From the NCBI RefSeq assembly GCF_012030425.1, contig NZ_JAAUVN010000006.1, forward strand, positions 268,271-332,270: a stretch of DNA of 64,000 bases, read 5' to 3'. This document shows positions 45,687-54,050 of this stretch, one piece after another. The DNA comes from Sphingobacterium sp. B16(2022). GTDB lineage: Bacteria; Bacteroidota; Bacteroidia; Sphingobacteriales; Sphingobacteriaceae. The notes beneath the pieces are model-generated. The model searched no databases. It saw only the letters and a program-made list of their open reading frames with translations, and was not told the origin of the DNA. How positions within the stretch are numbered: position 1 is the stretch's first letter; every line of letters starts with the position of its first letter. Both the position numbers and the translations under genes were made by a program.

Positions 45687-46217
45687 ATGAGTACATCAAA
45701 TCCAGAATTAATGAAGATAGCTGTCGTTGGACCTGAATCAACAGGTAAATCAACGATTGCTCAGGCTATAGCAAGACATTTCAACACGGTTTGCGTTCCT
45801 GAATTTGCACGTGAATATTGTAAAAACTTGCATAATGAATACACCCTGCAAGATGAAGTTAATATGTATTATGGACAAATCGCGCTTGAAGACACTTTAA
45901 TACCTTTAGCCTATAATAATATGTTGCTATGTGATACAACGATATTGACTGTCAAAATCTGGTGTGATCATCTCTTTGGTGATACACCTCAGGAAGTAAA
46001 AAACGAAATACAACAACGACCATATGACCTTTTCTTACTCATGGATATCGACCTACCATGGGAGGAAGATCCATTACGCGATTTCCCGGAGCAACGTGAA
46101 CACTTTATGGAAGTGTGGAAACAGGAATTAAATCAACTCAATGCGCGATATGCCATTATTTCCGGATTAGGAGCTGAACGTTTTGAAAATGCACTTAAGG
46201 CGATTAAAAGCAAATAA
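45687..46217 (+). CDS. NadR-like P-loop kinase (nicotinamide riboside kinase candidate)
   Basis: The 176-residue protein has Walker A IAVVGPESTGKSTIAQA near residue 9, then VPEFAREYCKNLHNEYTLQD and LLCDTTILTVKIWCDHLFG, matching the C-terminal kinase domain of NadR. It should phosphorylate nicotinamide riboside to NMN, acting with the adjacent PnuC. The adenylyltransferase domain of full NadR is absent. The start is ATG 45687; a longer frame begins at a TTG inside pnuC. ATG 45711, eight codons later, is an alternative start. Confidence 0.82.
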   Translation: MSTSNPELMKIAVVGPESTGKSTIAQAIARHFNTVCVPEFAREYCKNLHNEYTLQDEVNMYYGQIALEDTLIPLAYNNMLLCDTTILTVKIWCDHLFGDTPQEVKNEIQQRPYDLFLLMDIDLPWEEDPLRDFPEQREHFMEVWKQELNQLNARYAIISGLGAERFENALKAIKSK

Positions 46218-46280
46218 CTTTTTTGCCATTTGTATTAAACTGATATCGAAGCTCGTTTATAATTCATAGACTCCGGTTAT

Positions 46281-46445
46281 AGAAATGTCAAAAGTAATAT
46301 TGATCATAAAAAAGATTTTATCTTGGTAGCACCGCAAAATAAATCGTATTGTAACCTACAATAGGCTAGAGAAGAGCTACAAAAATCAATAGTTATCCAT
46401 CCTCATGTCACAAAAGCTTTGGAATGGCAAAAAGAAATGAGATAA
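46281..46445 (+). pseudogene. Possible decayed coding remnant
   Basis: Downstream of the NadR-like gene, one frame is open apart from a single TAG at 46362-46364 and reads in a protein-like way (KKDFILVAPQNKSYCNLQ before the stop, SIVIHPHVTKALEWQKEM after it). Its last stop codon merges with the following terminator. There is no start codon and I recognise no family; this may be chance. Confidence 0.22.
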
Positions 46446-46490
46446 AAATAAGAAAGGCGATCTCTAATCAAGATCGCCTTTCTTATTTTT
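46444..46490. terminator. Long-stem terminator of ahcY, usable in both directions
   Basis: A perfect 20-bp stem (46444-46463 with 46471-46490, 7-nt loop) has A and T tracts at its ends; it lies 13 bp after the ahcY stop. Confidence 0.88.
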
Positions 46491-46503
46491 AACAAAGTGA
46501 ATA

Positions 46504-47820
46504 CTAGTAACGGTAAGCTTCCGCTTTAAACGGACCGTCAACTGTAACACCAATATAAGAAGCCTGCTCTTCAGTCAACACATCCAGTTCAACACCGATA
46601 TGCGCTAAATGTAAACGAGCAACTTTCTCATCCAAATATTTTGGAAGTGTGTACACTTTATTCTCATAAGCAGCCGTATTCGTCCATAATTCCAATTGCG
46701 CTAACGTTTGGTTTGTGAACGAATTTGACATTACGAATGAAGGATGTCCCGTAGCACAGCCTAAATTCACTAATCTACCTTCTGCTAATAAAATGATATC
46801 AACACCGTCAATCGTATATTTATCAACCTGAGGTTTAATTTCAATTTTTGTATTACCATAGTTTTCATTTAACCAAGCAACATCAATTTCATTATCAAAG
46901 TGACCGATATTACAAACAACCGTTTTGTCTTTCATTGATTTGAAATGCTCAGGACGAACAATATCTTTATTACCTGTAGTCGTAACAACGATATTAGCTT
47001 CTTTAACAGCATCAGCAAATTTTTTCACTTCAAATCCTTCCATAGCTGCCTGTAAAGCACAGATAGGATCGATTTCAGTAACGATAACACGAACACCAGC
47101 AGAACGTAAAGACTCTGCAGAACCTTTTCCTACATCACCGTAACCCGCTACAACAGCAACTTTACCTGCCAACATCAAATCTGTTGCACGACGGATAGCA
47201 TCCACTAAAGATTCGCGGCAACCATATTTATTATCAAATTTAGATTTTGTAACAGAATCATTAACATTGATAGCTGGTAAATGTAATGTCCCGTTCTTCA
47301 TACGTTCGTATAAACGGTGAACACCAGTAGTTGTTTCTTCAGACAAACCTTTGATTTCAGCGATCAATTCTGGATATTTATCAAACACCATATTTGTTAA
47401 ATCACCACCATCGTCTAAGATCATATTCAACGGTTGACGCTCTTCACCAAAGAATAATGTTTGCTCAATACACCAATTGAATTCTTCTTCGTTCATACCT
47501 TTCCAAGCATATACGGGAATCCCAGCAGCGGCAATGGCAGCAGCGGCGTGGTCTTGTGTAGAAAAGATATTACAAGATGACCAAGTCACATCAGCACCCA
47601 GTTCAACCAAAGTTTCAATTAAAACAGCTGTCTGAATAGTCATGTGAAGACAACCCGCAATACGCGCACCTTTTAAAGGTTTTGCGGCACCAAACTCAGC
47701 ACGAAGGCTCATTAAACCCGGCATTTCAGCTTCCGCTAATTCTATTTCTTTACGGCCCCATTCAGCAAGGGTGATTTCCTTAACTTTGTATGGTACGTAC
47801 GTACTTTCTACTGATGACAT
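46504..47820 (-). CDS. ahcY: Adenosylhomocysteinase
   Basis: The 438-residue enzyme splits S-adenosylhomocysteine into adenosine and homocysteine with bound NAD. Seen are GCLHMTIQTAVLIETL near residue 58, DDGGDLTNMVFDKYPEL near 137, the NAD site VAGYGDVGKGSAESLR near 222, VTTTGNKDIV near 281, and the terminal DGPFKAEAYRY tail whose Lys and Tyr reach the NAD of a neighbouring subunit. It is a single gene with a clear promoter and terminator. Confidence 0.97.
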   Translation of the reverse strand: MSSVESTYVPYKVKEITLAEWGRKEIELAEAEMPGLMSLRAEFGAAKPLKGARIAGCLHMTIQTAVLIETLVELGADVTWSSCNIFSTQDHAAAAIAAAGIPVYAWKGMNEEEFNWCIEQTLFFGEERQPLNMILDDGGDLTNMVFDKYPELIAEIKGLSEETTTGVHRLYERMKNGTLHLPAINVNDSVTKSKFDNKYGCRESLVDAIRRATDLMLAGKVAVVAGYGDVGKGSAESLRSAGVRVIVTEIDPICALQAAMEGFEVKKFADAVKEANIVVTTTGNKDIVRPEHFKSMKDKTVVCNIGHFDNEIDVAWLNENYGNTKIEIKPQVDKYTIDGVDIILLAEGRLVNLGCATGHPSFVMSNSFTNQTLAQLELWTNTAAYENKVYTLPKYLDEKVARLHLAHIGVELDVLTEEQASYIGVTVDGPFKAEAYRY

Positions 47821-47852
47821 ATATTATTCTTTTTAAGTTTTAAATTTATTAG

Positions 47853-47883
47853 CAAAAATACCATTCAATACCTTTAAATCAAA
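47853..47883 (-). promoter_or_regulatory. Promoter of ahcY (TTTG, 19 bp, TATTTTTG)
   Basis: Read leftward: TTTG (47880-47883), a 19-bp spacer, then TATTTTTG (47853-47860). This is the best Bacteroidota-type promoter in the window, with a leader of about 25 nt. Confidence 0.75.
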
Positions 47884-47934
47884 ACGTTGAATTTGAAAGC
47901 TGTAAAATTCTGACATTGTTTTGAGACTAACGTC

Positions 47935-47965
47935 TTGACTTAGCTCCTAACAACACTTATATTTG
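47935..47965 (+). promoter_or_regulatory. Promoter of the bacilliredoxin gene
   Basis: TTG (47935-47937), a 20-bp spacer, then TATATTTG (47958-47965), 26 bp before the ATG. Confidence 0.65.
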
Positions 47966-47991
47966 TATGATTAAATTTAAAAAAGAAGATT

Positions 47992-48402
47992 ATGTATCCA
48001 GAATATTTAGTAGAACCAATGCGTAAAGAGCTTACAGATGTAGGTTTCGAAGAATTAAAAACTGCTGAGCAAGTTGATGCGGCTATTGCTACAGAAGGAA
48101 CTGTATTTGTGGTTGTAAACTCAGTATGTGGTTGTGCAGCGGCAAATGCTCGTCCTGCTGCTAAAGCGGCAGTAAAAAATGAAAAACATCCAACTAAATT
48201 TGTTACTGTTTTTGCTGGTATGGAAAAAGAAGCTGTTGATAAAGCTAGAAACTATATGTTGCCTTATCCTCCGTCTTCCCCTGCTATGGCATTATTCAAA
48301 GATGGCAAATTAGTTCATATGATAGAAAGACATATGATTGAAGGTCGCTCTGCCCAAATGATCGCTGATAATTTAGCAGCTGCATTTGACGAGTACTGTT
48401 AA
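47992..48402 (+). CDS. Bacilliredoxin family protein (BrxA/BrxB, DUF1094)
   Basis: The 136-residue protein has the unusual CGC redox motif in FVVVNSVCGCAAANARPAAK near residue 45, as in BrxA/BrxB (YphP/YqiW). These remove bacillithiol from S-bacillithiolated proteins, or act as protein disulphide reductases or isomerases. Whether this organism makes bacillithiol cannot be told here. The late VHMIERHMIEGRSAQMIADN is also typical. It is a single gene with its own promoter and terminator. Confidence 0.9.
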   Translation: MYPEYLVEPMRKELTDVGFEELKTAEQVDAAIATEGTVFVVVNSVCGCAAANARPAAKAAVKNEKHPTKFVTVFAGMEKEAVDKARNYMLPYPPSSPAMALFKDGKLVHMIERHMIEGRSAQMIADNLAAAFDEYC

Positions 48403-48427
48403 TCATTTATTTTGATTTTTGAAAAAG

Positions 48428-48463
48428 AAAAAGGCTGTTCGAGTTATTCGAATAGCCTTTTTT
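48428..48463. terminator. Terminator after the bacilliredoxin gene
   Basis: AAAAAGGCTGTTCGA pairs with TCGAATAGCCTTTTT through one G-U pair around a 5-nt loop, followed by T. Confidence 0.8.
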
Positions 48464-48512
48464 GATATTATCAAATCATTTGCTTTGCTCAAATGAGCCC
48501 TGCAGATTCAAA

Positions 48513-49109
48513 TTAATTTCTTGGAATATAAGTCTTATTACCATTACTATTGATATAGTATTTGCCACCTTCTGGGCCAATATATACATCATGACCATTA
48601 TACTTCTCTGAAGATAACTTGCCTGCAGTTGCTTTAGTAGGAGTTGCAGTCGATTTTTTCACCTTATTTGTTGAAGCTGTCACATTACTTTTAGCTTTCT
48701 CAGTTGATTTAATCGCTTTTTCAGATTCCGCTTTTGATAAAGCGCTTTCGTTCTTAACTGACTGCTTATTTACTTCCTTCGCTTTTATTGCTTCATCCTT
48801 CGCTTTTCCGGCAGCTTTAGTAGCTTTAACGGCATCTGATTTAGCGACCTTACTTTCTTTTTCAGCGACCTGTTTTGTACTTGCAGCATTCTCCTTTACT
48901 TTTTCCGAAGCTTTTACCGTTTTAATTGCGGAAACCTTCTCCTTTTTAGCTGTCTCTTTTGCTTTTACGGTATTATCCTTCACCGCTTTCTCTGTTTTTT
49001 TAACAGCCTTGTTTGGAGTAGTTTCTTGTGCAGTACTCATGGTAATACCAAACACAGAAACAAATGCAGCTAATGCTGCCATTTTTTTAAAATAATTTAA
49101 GGTATTCAT
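48513..49109 (-). CDS. Exported Lys/Ala-rich protein with PBCV basic-adaptor-like C-terminus
   Basis: The 198-residue protein has a signal peptide (to GITMSTAQ, residue 28), then about 130 residues made almost only of Lys, Ala, Glu, Ser, Val and Thr, resembling a histone-H1-like or coiled-coil rod. The final 30 residues (NGHDVYIGPEGGKYYINSNG, ending NKTYIPRN) resemble the PBCV-specific basic adaptor motif, first described in chlorella virus proteins. No function is known in bacteria. A longer frame on the opposite strand is only the mirror of its biased codons. The small gene at 49265 has a similar exported, basic style. Confidence 0.75.
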   Translation of the reverse strand: MNTLNYFKKMAALAAFVSVFGITMSTAQETTPNKAVKKTEKAVKDNTVKAKETAKKEKVSAIKTVKASEKVKENAASTKQVAEKESKVAKSDAVKATKAAGKAKDEAIKAKEVNKQSVKNESALSKAESEKAIKSTEKAKSNVTASTNKVKKSTATPTKATAGKLSSEKYNGHDVYIGPEGGKYYINSNGNKTYIPRN

Positions 49110-49216
49110 AACCCAATATATTTAAGTGTAAAACTAGTTTTAAAAATCAAAACAAATGCCAAAACTCCTTAACAACAAGCACGTTAACAGATATTTAACG
49201 TTACTAATGGTTAATA

Positions 49217-49253
49217 AAAAAAGGGTTTTATGAGATCAGTCATAAAACCCTTT
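49217..49253 (-). terminator. Terminator after the small Lys/Pro-rich exported protein gene
   Basis: Read leftward, AAAGGGTTTTATGA pairs with TCATAAAACCCTTT around a 6-nt loop, then a seven-T tract. Confidence 0.85.
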
Positions 49254-49264
49254 AATCTGGTTCT

Positions 49265-49504
49265 TTATTTACCTGGTGGCTTAGCTTTAGGCATCATTTT
49301 ATTACCCTTTCTGTCAGGAGTCTTTTTTCCTGCAGTTGAATCCTTTGCCGCCTCAGGATTTTCTTTAACCGGTGCTGCTGGCTTCACCTTTGGTTCCGAT
49401 TTTTTCACAGGATGCGTCTGTTGCGCAGATACTGAGGCTGCTCCATAAACCAATAAAAAGGCAACGATAGCTGCAGTTATTCCTGAAAATTTTATTGCTT
49501 TCAT
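49265..49504 (-). CDS. Small exported Lys/Pro-rich protein
   Basis: The 79-residue protein has a signal peptide (MKAIKFSGITAAIVAFLLVY, cleavage near VSAQ) and a mature part rich in Lys, Pro, Ala and Gly (KKSEPKVKPAAPVKENPEAA). It is probably disordered. The start is the ATG complementary to 49502-49504; an upstream ATG 18 codons earlier adds a non-signal segment. Function unknown. It has its own terminator. Confidence 0.65.
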   Translation of the reverse strand: MKAIKFSGITAAIVAFLLVYGAASVSAQQTHPVKKSEPKVKPAAPVKENPEAAKDSTAGKKTPDRKGNKMMPKAKPPGK

Positions 49505-49744
49505 AATAGAAGATAGCGTTAGTTTATTTTGATAAGAATCGCTCAAACCAAGTGCCACAAAACAATCCCAAAATTATTTAACACACTTACTTACAATAAA
49601 TTAAAATCAAAAATCATTTATTATTGTATTATAATAATTATGATTACAGGTAATGAAATTATTTTTAAACAGAAATCTGTAAAATATTAAAACTGTATGT
49701 TTTAACCTCCATACTTCATGCACATATCCTTATATTCATACACA

Positions 49745-50926
49745 TCATTCAATCTCCTTAACAACTGGTGTATTCTCCTTCTTTATTTTTCGAACTTTTA
49801 AATACAATAGAACAAATGAAAGAATAAAACAAACAACAGTTGTCAAAGCCAGCGCTAAGATCGAGGACTTCACATTTGCAACTGCCCCCTGTTCTATCAC
49901 TAACACCCGGAAGATCTCTAAATAATGTGTCAGCGGAATCAATTTAGAGATATAGACTACCCAATCAGGCATCTGGCTCAAAGGCCACGTAAAGCCGCTC
50001 AAGATAAAGCTTGGTGTAGCGATAACCATGAGTATCTCGGTTGCTTTAAGTTGACTCGGAATAATAATACTCACCAGTATACCGATAAAACTAACTGCGA
50101 GTAAGAAGAATACAGTTCCTAATAAAAACGGACCAATTGGTATTTCAAGAGGCATTCTATAAAAAAGTGAAAAACCATAATAAAGAAAATAAATACCTAC
50201 GGACATGATCAAAAAAGGAGCTATTTTCACTAAAATCAGCAGTAGCACATTAGACGATTTAGTTACTAACTCCTTAAATGTTCCCTTTTCAAACTCTGAT
50301 GCAAAACTTAATGCCAAAGCTAACATCATCACTTGTTGTAATACAGTTAATAGCACGCCCGGAAGCATGAAATATAAATAGTTTCCGCTTTTAATATGCT
50401 GTTTAATGATTGTAGTTTTAAAAGGTTCATATTGCTGATTGGCTACGTACCCCGGGACACCTTTCTTCTGCTGTGCTTTAATCTGAATCCCGGCTTTTAA
50501 TGTTGCTGCACAGACATTCGCCGCCATGCTCGCATAATTAGAAGTTAATGTATTGGCTGCATTGACAAAGAGCGTCAACTCCGTAGAACGGTTATAGTTC
50601 ACATCCGAATCAAAATTCTTTGGAATCTGTACCACAACGGTTGCTTCATGTTTCAATGCCTCTTGTTTTGCATTAAAAGCATCTGGCAAAACTGCTGCAA
50701 CATAAATCACCTCACTCTCATTAAACATTGTGATCAGTTGCTTGCTTAGCGGACTTCTGTCTTGATCTACAACGATAATAGGTAGATGAGTCACTTTACC
50801 CTTTTGATAAACTGCACCAATTAACACCCCATATAAAATAGGTGCGCCCACAAAAAGCATCAATAACACTTTATTTTGAAAAAAGAGCCTAAATTCTCGT
50901 TTTAATAAGGATAAGAATGTGCGCAT
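49745..50926 (-). CDS. ABC-2 type permease of an efflux cluster
   Basis: The 393-residue protein has one N-terminal helix, a large extracytoplasmic domain (about residues 45-180, IPKNFDSDVNYNRSTELTLF) and five C-terminal helices (GVLLTVLQQVMMLALALSFA and onward), the YhhJ/YbhR layout. PSFILSGFTWPLSQMPDWV is the typical late motif. It should move a drug or other small molecule with the upstream HlyD and TolC partners. No ATPase gene is present nearby and only one permease is encoded. The ATG is 6 bp after the HlyD gene stop. Confidence 0.88.
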   Translation of the reverse strand: MRTFLSLLKREFRLFFQNKVLLMLFVGAPILYGVLIGAVYQKGKVTHLPIIVVDQDRSPLSKQLITMFNESEVIYVAAVLPDAFNAKQEALKHEATVVVQIPKNFDSDVNYNRSTELTLFVNAANTLTSNYASMAANVCAATLKAGIQIKAQQKKGVPGYVANQQYEPFKTTIIKQHIKSGNYLYFMLPGVLLTVLQQVMMLALALSFASEFEKGTFKELVTKSSNVLLLILVKIAPFLIMSVGIYFLYYGFSLFYRMPLEIPIGPFLLGTVFFLLAVSFIGILVSIIIPSQLKATEILMVIATPSFILSGFTWPLSQMPDWVVYISKLIPLTHYLEIFRVLVIEQGAVANVKSSILALALTTVVCFILSFVLLYLKVRKIKKENTPVVKEIE

Positions 50927-50931
50927 AATAC

Positions 50932-51903
50932 TTATTTTGTGTTATCAAGATGAAGAATAAACGTCGCCTTAGTCAATAATTTATCCGAACCAACTTTTTG
51001 CACAGGTTTCAATTTTACCTCAAACAAAGATTCCTGCTGTTCAAAATCGGGATAAGCCGTAGCAATATTCGCATAAGAACTCAATGTTTTAATGGAAACC
51101 ACCTCAGCTTCTATTTTTTTATTATCTAAATATGGAAATGAAAGCTGCTGCTTACTTCCTACTATCAGGTTATGTAACTGCTTTTCAGGAATTGTAACCC
51201 GGAAATAGGTACCATCCACCAAGTAACCAGAAATTAAGCTATATCCCGCCAAAGCAAGTTCCCCGACTTTTAAATTTATGGTTTCAATTGTCATATTTTG
51301 AGGCGCGATGATAAAACGTTCCTTCGTTGCAACATCCACTTCGGATACCGCCCCTATTGCTCTCTCCTTTTGCCCCAAAGCCATTTTCTGCTGTTCTATT
51401 CGTGCACCGTTTTCAGCATCCGCAAGTTCGGCCTGAACAGCTAAATATTGATTCTTTGCCCCTTGAAATTTCATATAAACTTCATCGTACTGCTGTTGAG
51501 CAACCAAAGAGTCCTTAATGAGGTTTTGCATTCTATTCAGTGATTTTTGTGCAAATTCATATTGCTCACGCAACCCATCACGCTTCGCTCGCAATTGCTT
51601 CAACTGATTATCTGTTGCTCCTTTTACAGCCATTTTGTATTGCGCTTCAGCAGACTCAAGAGCCCCTTTAGCTTGAATAGATTTGGCTTCAACCTCTGGA
51701 AACTCCAAAATCATTAAGGTGTCGCCAGCCTGCACAACATCGCCCTCACTCACTAAAATCTGATGTATTTTTCCAGGAATCTTGGTCGTTACAGCAATCT
51801 GATCCCGCTCAATCTTTCCCTCAAAAGTTTTTTTAAGAGGAGCTTCATTGCTACAGCTTTGCATTAATGCCGCGATTCCAAGTATAGATATATATTTTCT
51901 CAT
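50932..51903 (-). CDS. HlyD-family membrane fusion lipoprotein
   Basis: The 323-residue adaptor has a lipobox (GIAALMQSCSNEAPLKK), a biotinyl-lipoyl-like half (KIHQILVSEGDVVQAGDTLM), a helical hairpin of about residues 75-185 and a second barrel region (IIAPQNMTIETINLKVGELA). It should link the inner-membrane permease with TolC across the periplasm. It sits 3 bp after the TolC gene and 6 bp before the permease, so all three are one operon. Confidence 0.9.
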   Translation of the reverse strand: MRKYISILGIAALMQSCSNEAPLKKTFEGKIERDQIAVTTKIPGKIHQILVSEGDVVQAGDTLMILEFPEVEAKSIQAKGALESAEAQYKMAVKGATDNQLKQLRAKRDGLREQYEFAQKSLNRMQNLIKDSLVAQQQYDEVYMKFQGAKNQYLAVQAELADAENGARIEQQKMALGQKERAIGAVSEVDVATKERFIIAPQNMTIETINLKVGELALAGYSLISGYLVDGTYFRVTIPEKQLHNLIVGSKQQLSFPYLDNKKIEAEVVSIKTLSSYANIATAYPDFEQQESLFEVKLKPVQKVGSDKLLTKATFILHLDNTK

Positions 51904-51905
51904 AA

Positions 51906-53312
51906 TTATTTCACTAATGATTGATAAAGACTTCCTTGTGATTTTAATAATTCTAAAACAGCAGTACGCTGTAATAAAAGTTGATTATAAAAACTAAGTG
52001 ACTGCTTGTAAAGCTCATTTTCTGCACTTAACCTTTCCGTTACATCTATTAATCCAGCTTCAAATTGCTTTGATGCCAATGAAAGATTATTATTTGCAAT
52101 TTTTATCTGCTGTTCATGCACCGCCATTTTTTTCATCGACAACTGGTAATCCGAATTTGTCTTACGTTGCAGCAACATTAATTTATCCCGCGTATCATTC
52201 CATTTATTCTGATTCATAACCAGATCCAGATTTGCTTTTTTGATATTATTTCGATGTTGATTTCCATCAAATACATCCCACTTAACACCAACCCCTACAG
52301 CAAAACCCGGTGCCATCTGAAAATGATTAGCACTTAAATTAAGATCACCGGCAAGCGGTACATCTTTGAATTTGAACTTTGTGTCAAAGGCGTTGAAATA
52401 AAAAGCACTACCAAAAGCAAAAATCTGTGGTAATTTTGCTCCCTTTTCTTTTTTCAGTACATACTCGTACGCACGTTGAGAACTTGCCAAAGCTTGCATT
52501 TCCTTCCTGTTCTCTACAGCAGGTTGTACCGGATCTACAATCGCTAGTTCCAATGGATAACTCACTGTCTTAAGACTATCTAGAGGCATTTTAGTCAATT
52601 CCTCCAATTTAAAATATAAGAGTTCACGACTATTGGTCGATTCGGCTTTCTTACTTTCTAACTCCAGCATAGCCAATTTAATTTTATCACGATCGTAAGG
52701 TATAGCCAAACCATTCTCGATCGCTTTTACTACTTTAAGATGCTCCTTATTCAATCTTTTCTCCGAATCAGCAATCAAAGCATCAACTTCTTTCAATAAC
52801 ATGATCTGGTCGAAAGTCTGCACCACTTCCTGAGCAAGCCCCTCATAACCGGCTTCGGTCATCAGCTGCTGTGCTTTATACTTTTCATCCAAAGCTTTTT
52901 TCCCATTCGTAATCTGTAGACCACTAAAGATAACCTGTGTCGCATTTACACCTGCAAAGCCAACCTGAGAAGAGGTATTAAATTTTTGTGCACCTTCAAA
53001 AAGATTCAGTCCCAAGATCGGAAGGGTTTTTGTCGGAAGATCTAATTCTCCACTAGCATTGAGATATCCATACATACCCATAGCAGATATGTGGGGTAAT
53101 AACTTTCCGCTCACAGAATTCTTATCTAAAAGGGTTTTCTGATTTTCTAAATAACTATTCTTAATATCGCTATTATTCTGTATTGCCTTTTGAATAAATT
53201 CTTTTAGCTGGGGACTAATACCTTGCTGTCCAAACGTTGTATTTTGAAACAGAAAAGGCATTAAAAACATAAAGCATGAAATCTTTTTAACTAACATATT
53301 CATAACTCGCAT
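51906..53312 (-). CDS. TolC-family outer-membrane efflux protein
   Basis: The protein (468 residues from the first ATG) has a signal peptide ending TTFGQ and two internally related helical halves: the first with NSDIKNSYLENQKTLLDKNS and LKEFIQKA, the second with LSLASKQFEAGLIDVTERLS, the standard late TolC motif. It forms the outer-membrane duct for the HlyD and permease proteins. Three in-frame ATGs (53312, 53303, 53297) could start it; all leave the signal peptide intact. A CRP/Fnr gene lies 85 bp upstream. Confidence 0.92.
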   Translation of the reverse strand: MRVMNMLVKKISCFMFLMPFLFQNTTFGQQGISPQLKEFIQKAIQNNSDIKNSYLENQKTLLDKNSVSGKLLPHISAMGMYGYLNASGELDLPTKTLPILGLNLFEGAQKFNTSSQVGFAGVNATQVIFSGLQITNGKKALDEKYKAQQLMTEAGYEGLAQEVVQTFDQIMLLKEVDALIADSEKRLNKEHLKVVKAIENGLAIPYDRDKIKLAMLELESKKAESTNSRELLYFKLEELTKMPLDSLKTVSYPLELAIVDPVQPAVENRKEMQALASSQRAYEYVLKKEKGAKLPQIFAFGSAFYFNAFDTKFKFKDVPLAGDLNLSANHFQMAPGFAVGVGVKWDVFDGNQHRNNIKKANLDLVMNQNKWNDTRDKLMLLQRKTNSDYQLSMKKMAVHEQQIKIANNNLSLASKQFEAGLIDVTERLSAENELYKQSLSFYNQLLLQRTAVLELLKSQGSLYQSLVK

Positions 53313-53397
53313 AAGGGTCGATTAGTATATTAAGTAACAATACAAAGATGCGTATGTTTTACGATTTAATTTTTAAGATATCTTAAAAAGGAAAAAA

Positions 53398-53961
53398 TTA
53401 ATCAAGTTGTCCTCTTATTACCGATAAAGTCTGTTGCGACATCCCTAAATATGAGGCAATATGTCCTAGAGAAGCATTTTTAAGAAGTTCCGAATTTTCT
53501 GTTAATAGTAATTGGTATCGTTCCATAGCCGTTTGAAACTGCATATTATAAAACCGATTGGAGAAACTGATCACCGAATCGAGTAAAACTTTTTGAATGA
53601 TCTGATTCACAACAATGTGAGTCTTTGCTAATTCCAAAATATGTTGAAAAGGTATGAATGAAATTTTACATGTGGTCAAGGCCTGAAAACCAAATAAAGA
53701 AGGTTTTTGATAGAAAACACTCTCTATACCTGTACTAAATGTATTGGGTCCAAAGAAATAATGTGTAATATCCTTACCATTCTTATAGTAGAAGATCCGT
53801 GTTAAGCCAGATTCTACAAAATAAATATATTTTAAGTAGCTATCAGGTTCAAAAATTATATCTCCTTTATAAAATTCCTTTGTTTCAATAATCTGAGAAA
53901 ACAACAACATTAAGTCGTCATCAATAAGATATAAGGTTTTGAAATGTTCCAATGCAGTCAT
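53398..53961 (-). CDS. CRP/Fnr-type regulator upstream of the efflux operon
   Basis: The 187-residue protein has a cyclic-nucleotide-like barrel (FYKGDIIFEPDSYLKYIYFV near residue 31) and a C-terminal helix-turn-helix (LGHIASYLGMSQQTLSVIR). It is of the same Bacteroidota type as the regulator at 26953. Position and direction suggest that it controls the TolC-HlyD-permease operon 85 bp downstream; the effector is unknown. Confidence 0.88.
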   Translation of the reverse strand: MTALEHFKTLYLIDDDLMLLFSQIIETKEFYKGDIIFEPDSYLKYIYFVESGLTRIFYYKNGKDITHYFFGPNTFSTGIESVFYQKPSLFGFQALTTCKISFIPFQHILELAKTHIVVNQIIQKVLLDSVISFSNRFYNMQFQTAMERYQLLLTENSELLKNASLGHIASYLGMSQQTLSVIRGQLD

Positions 53962-53995
53962 AACTTAAATATGCCAATTTTAAATCAAAAAACCA

Positions 53996-54031
53996 CAAAA
54001 AAAGCCCTTACTATTTATAGTAAAGGCTTTT
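53996..54031 (-). terminator. Terminator after lipA
   Basis: Read leftward, AAAAGCCTTTACTA pairs with TAGTAAGGGCTTTT (one T-G pair, loop TAAA), followed by T tract. Confidence 0.85.
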
Positions 54032-54050
54032 CTAACATATATTTTTTCTT

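Noticed and set aside
48619..49095. 158-codon frame opposite the Lys/Ala-rich exported protein
   Set aside because: Long only because AAA, GCT and GAA codons read backward are Phe, Ser and Phe/Leu codons; the leftward gene has a signal peptide, motif and plausible start.
49230..49448. 72-codon rightward frame over the small Lys/Pro-rich gene
   Set aside because: It is the mirror of the leftward gene and begins inside its terminator.
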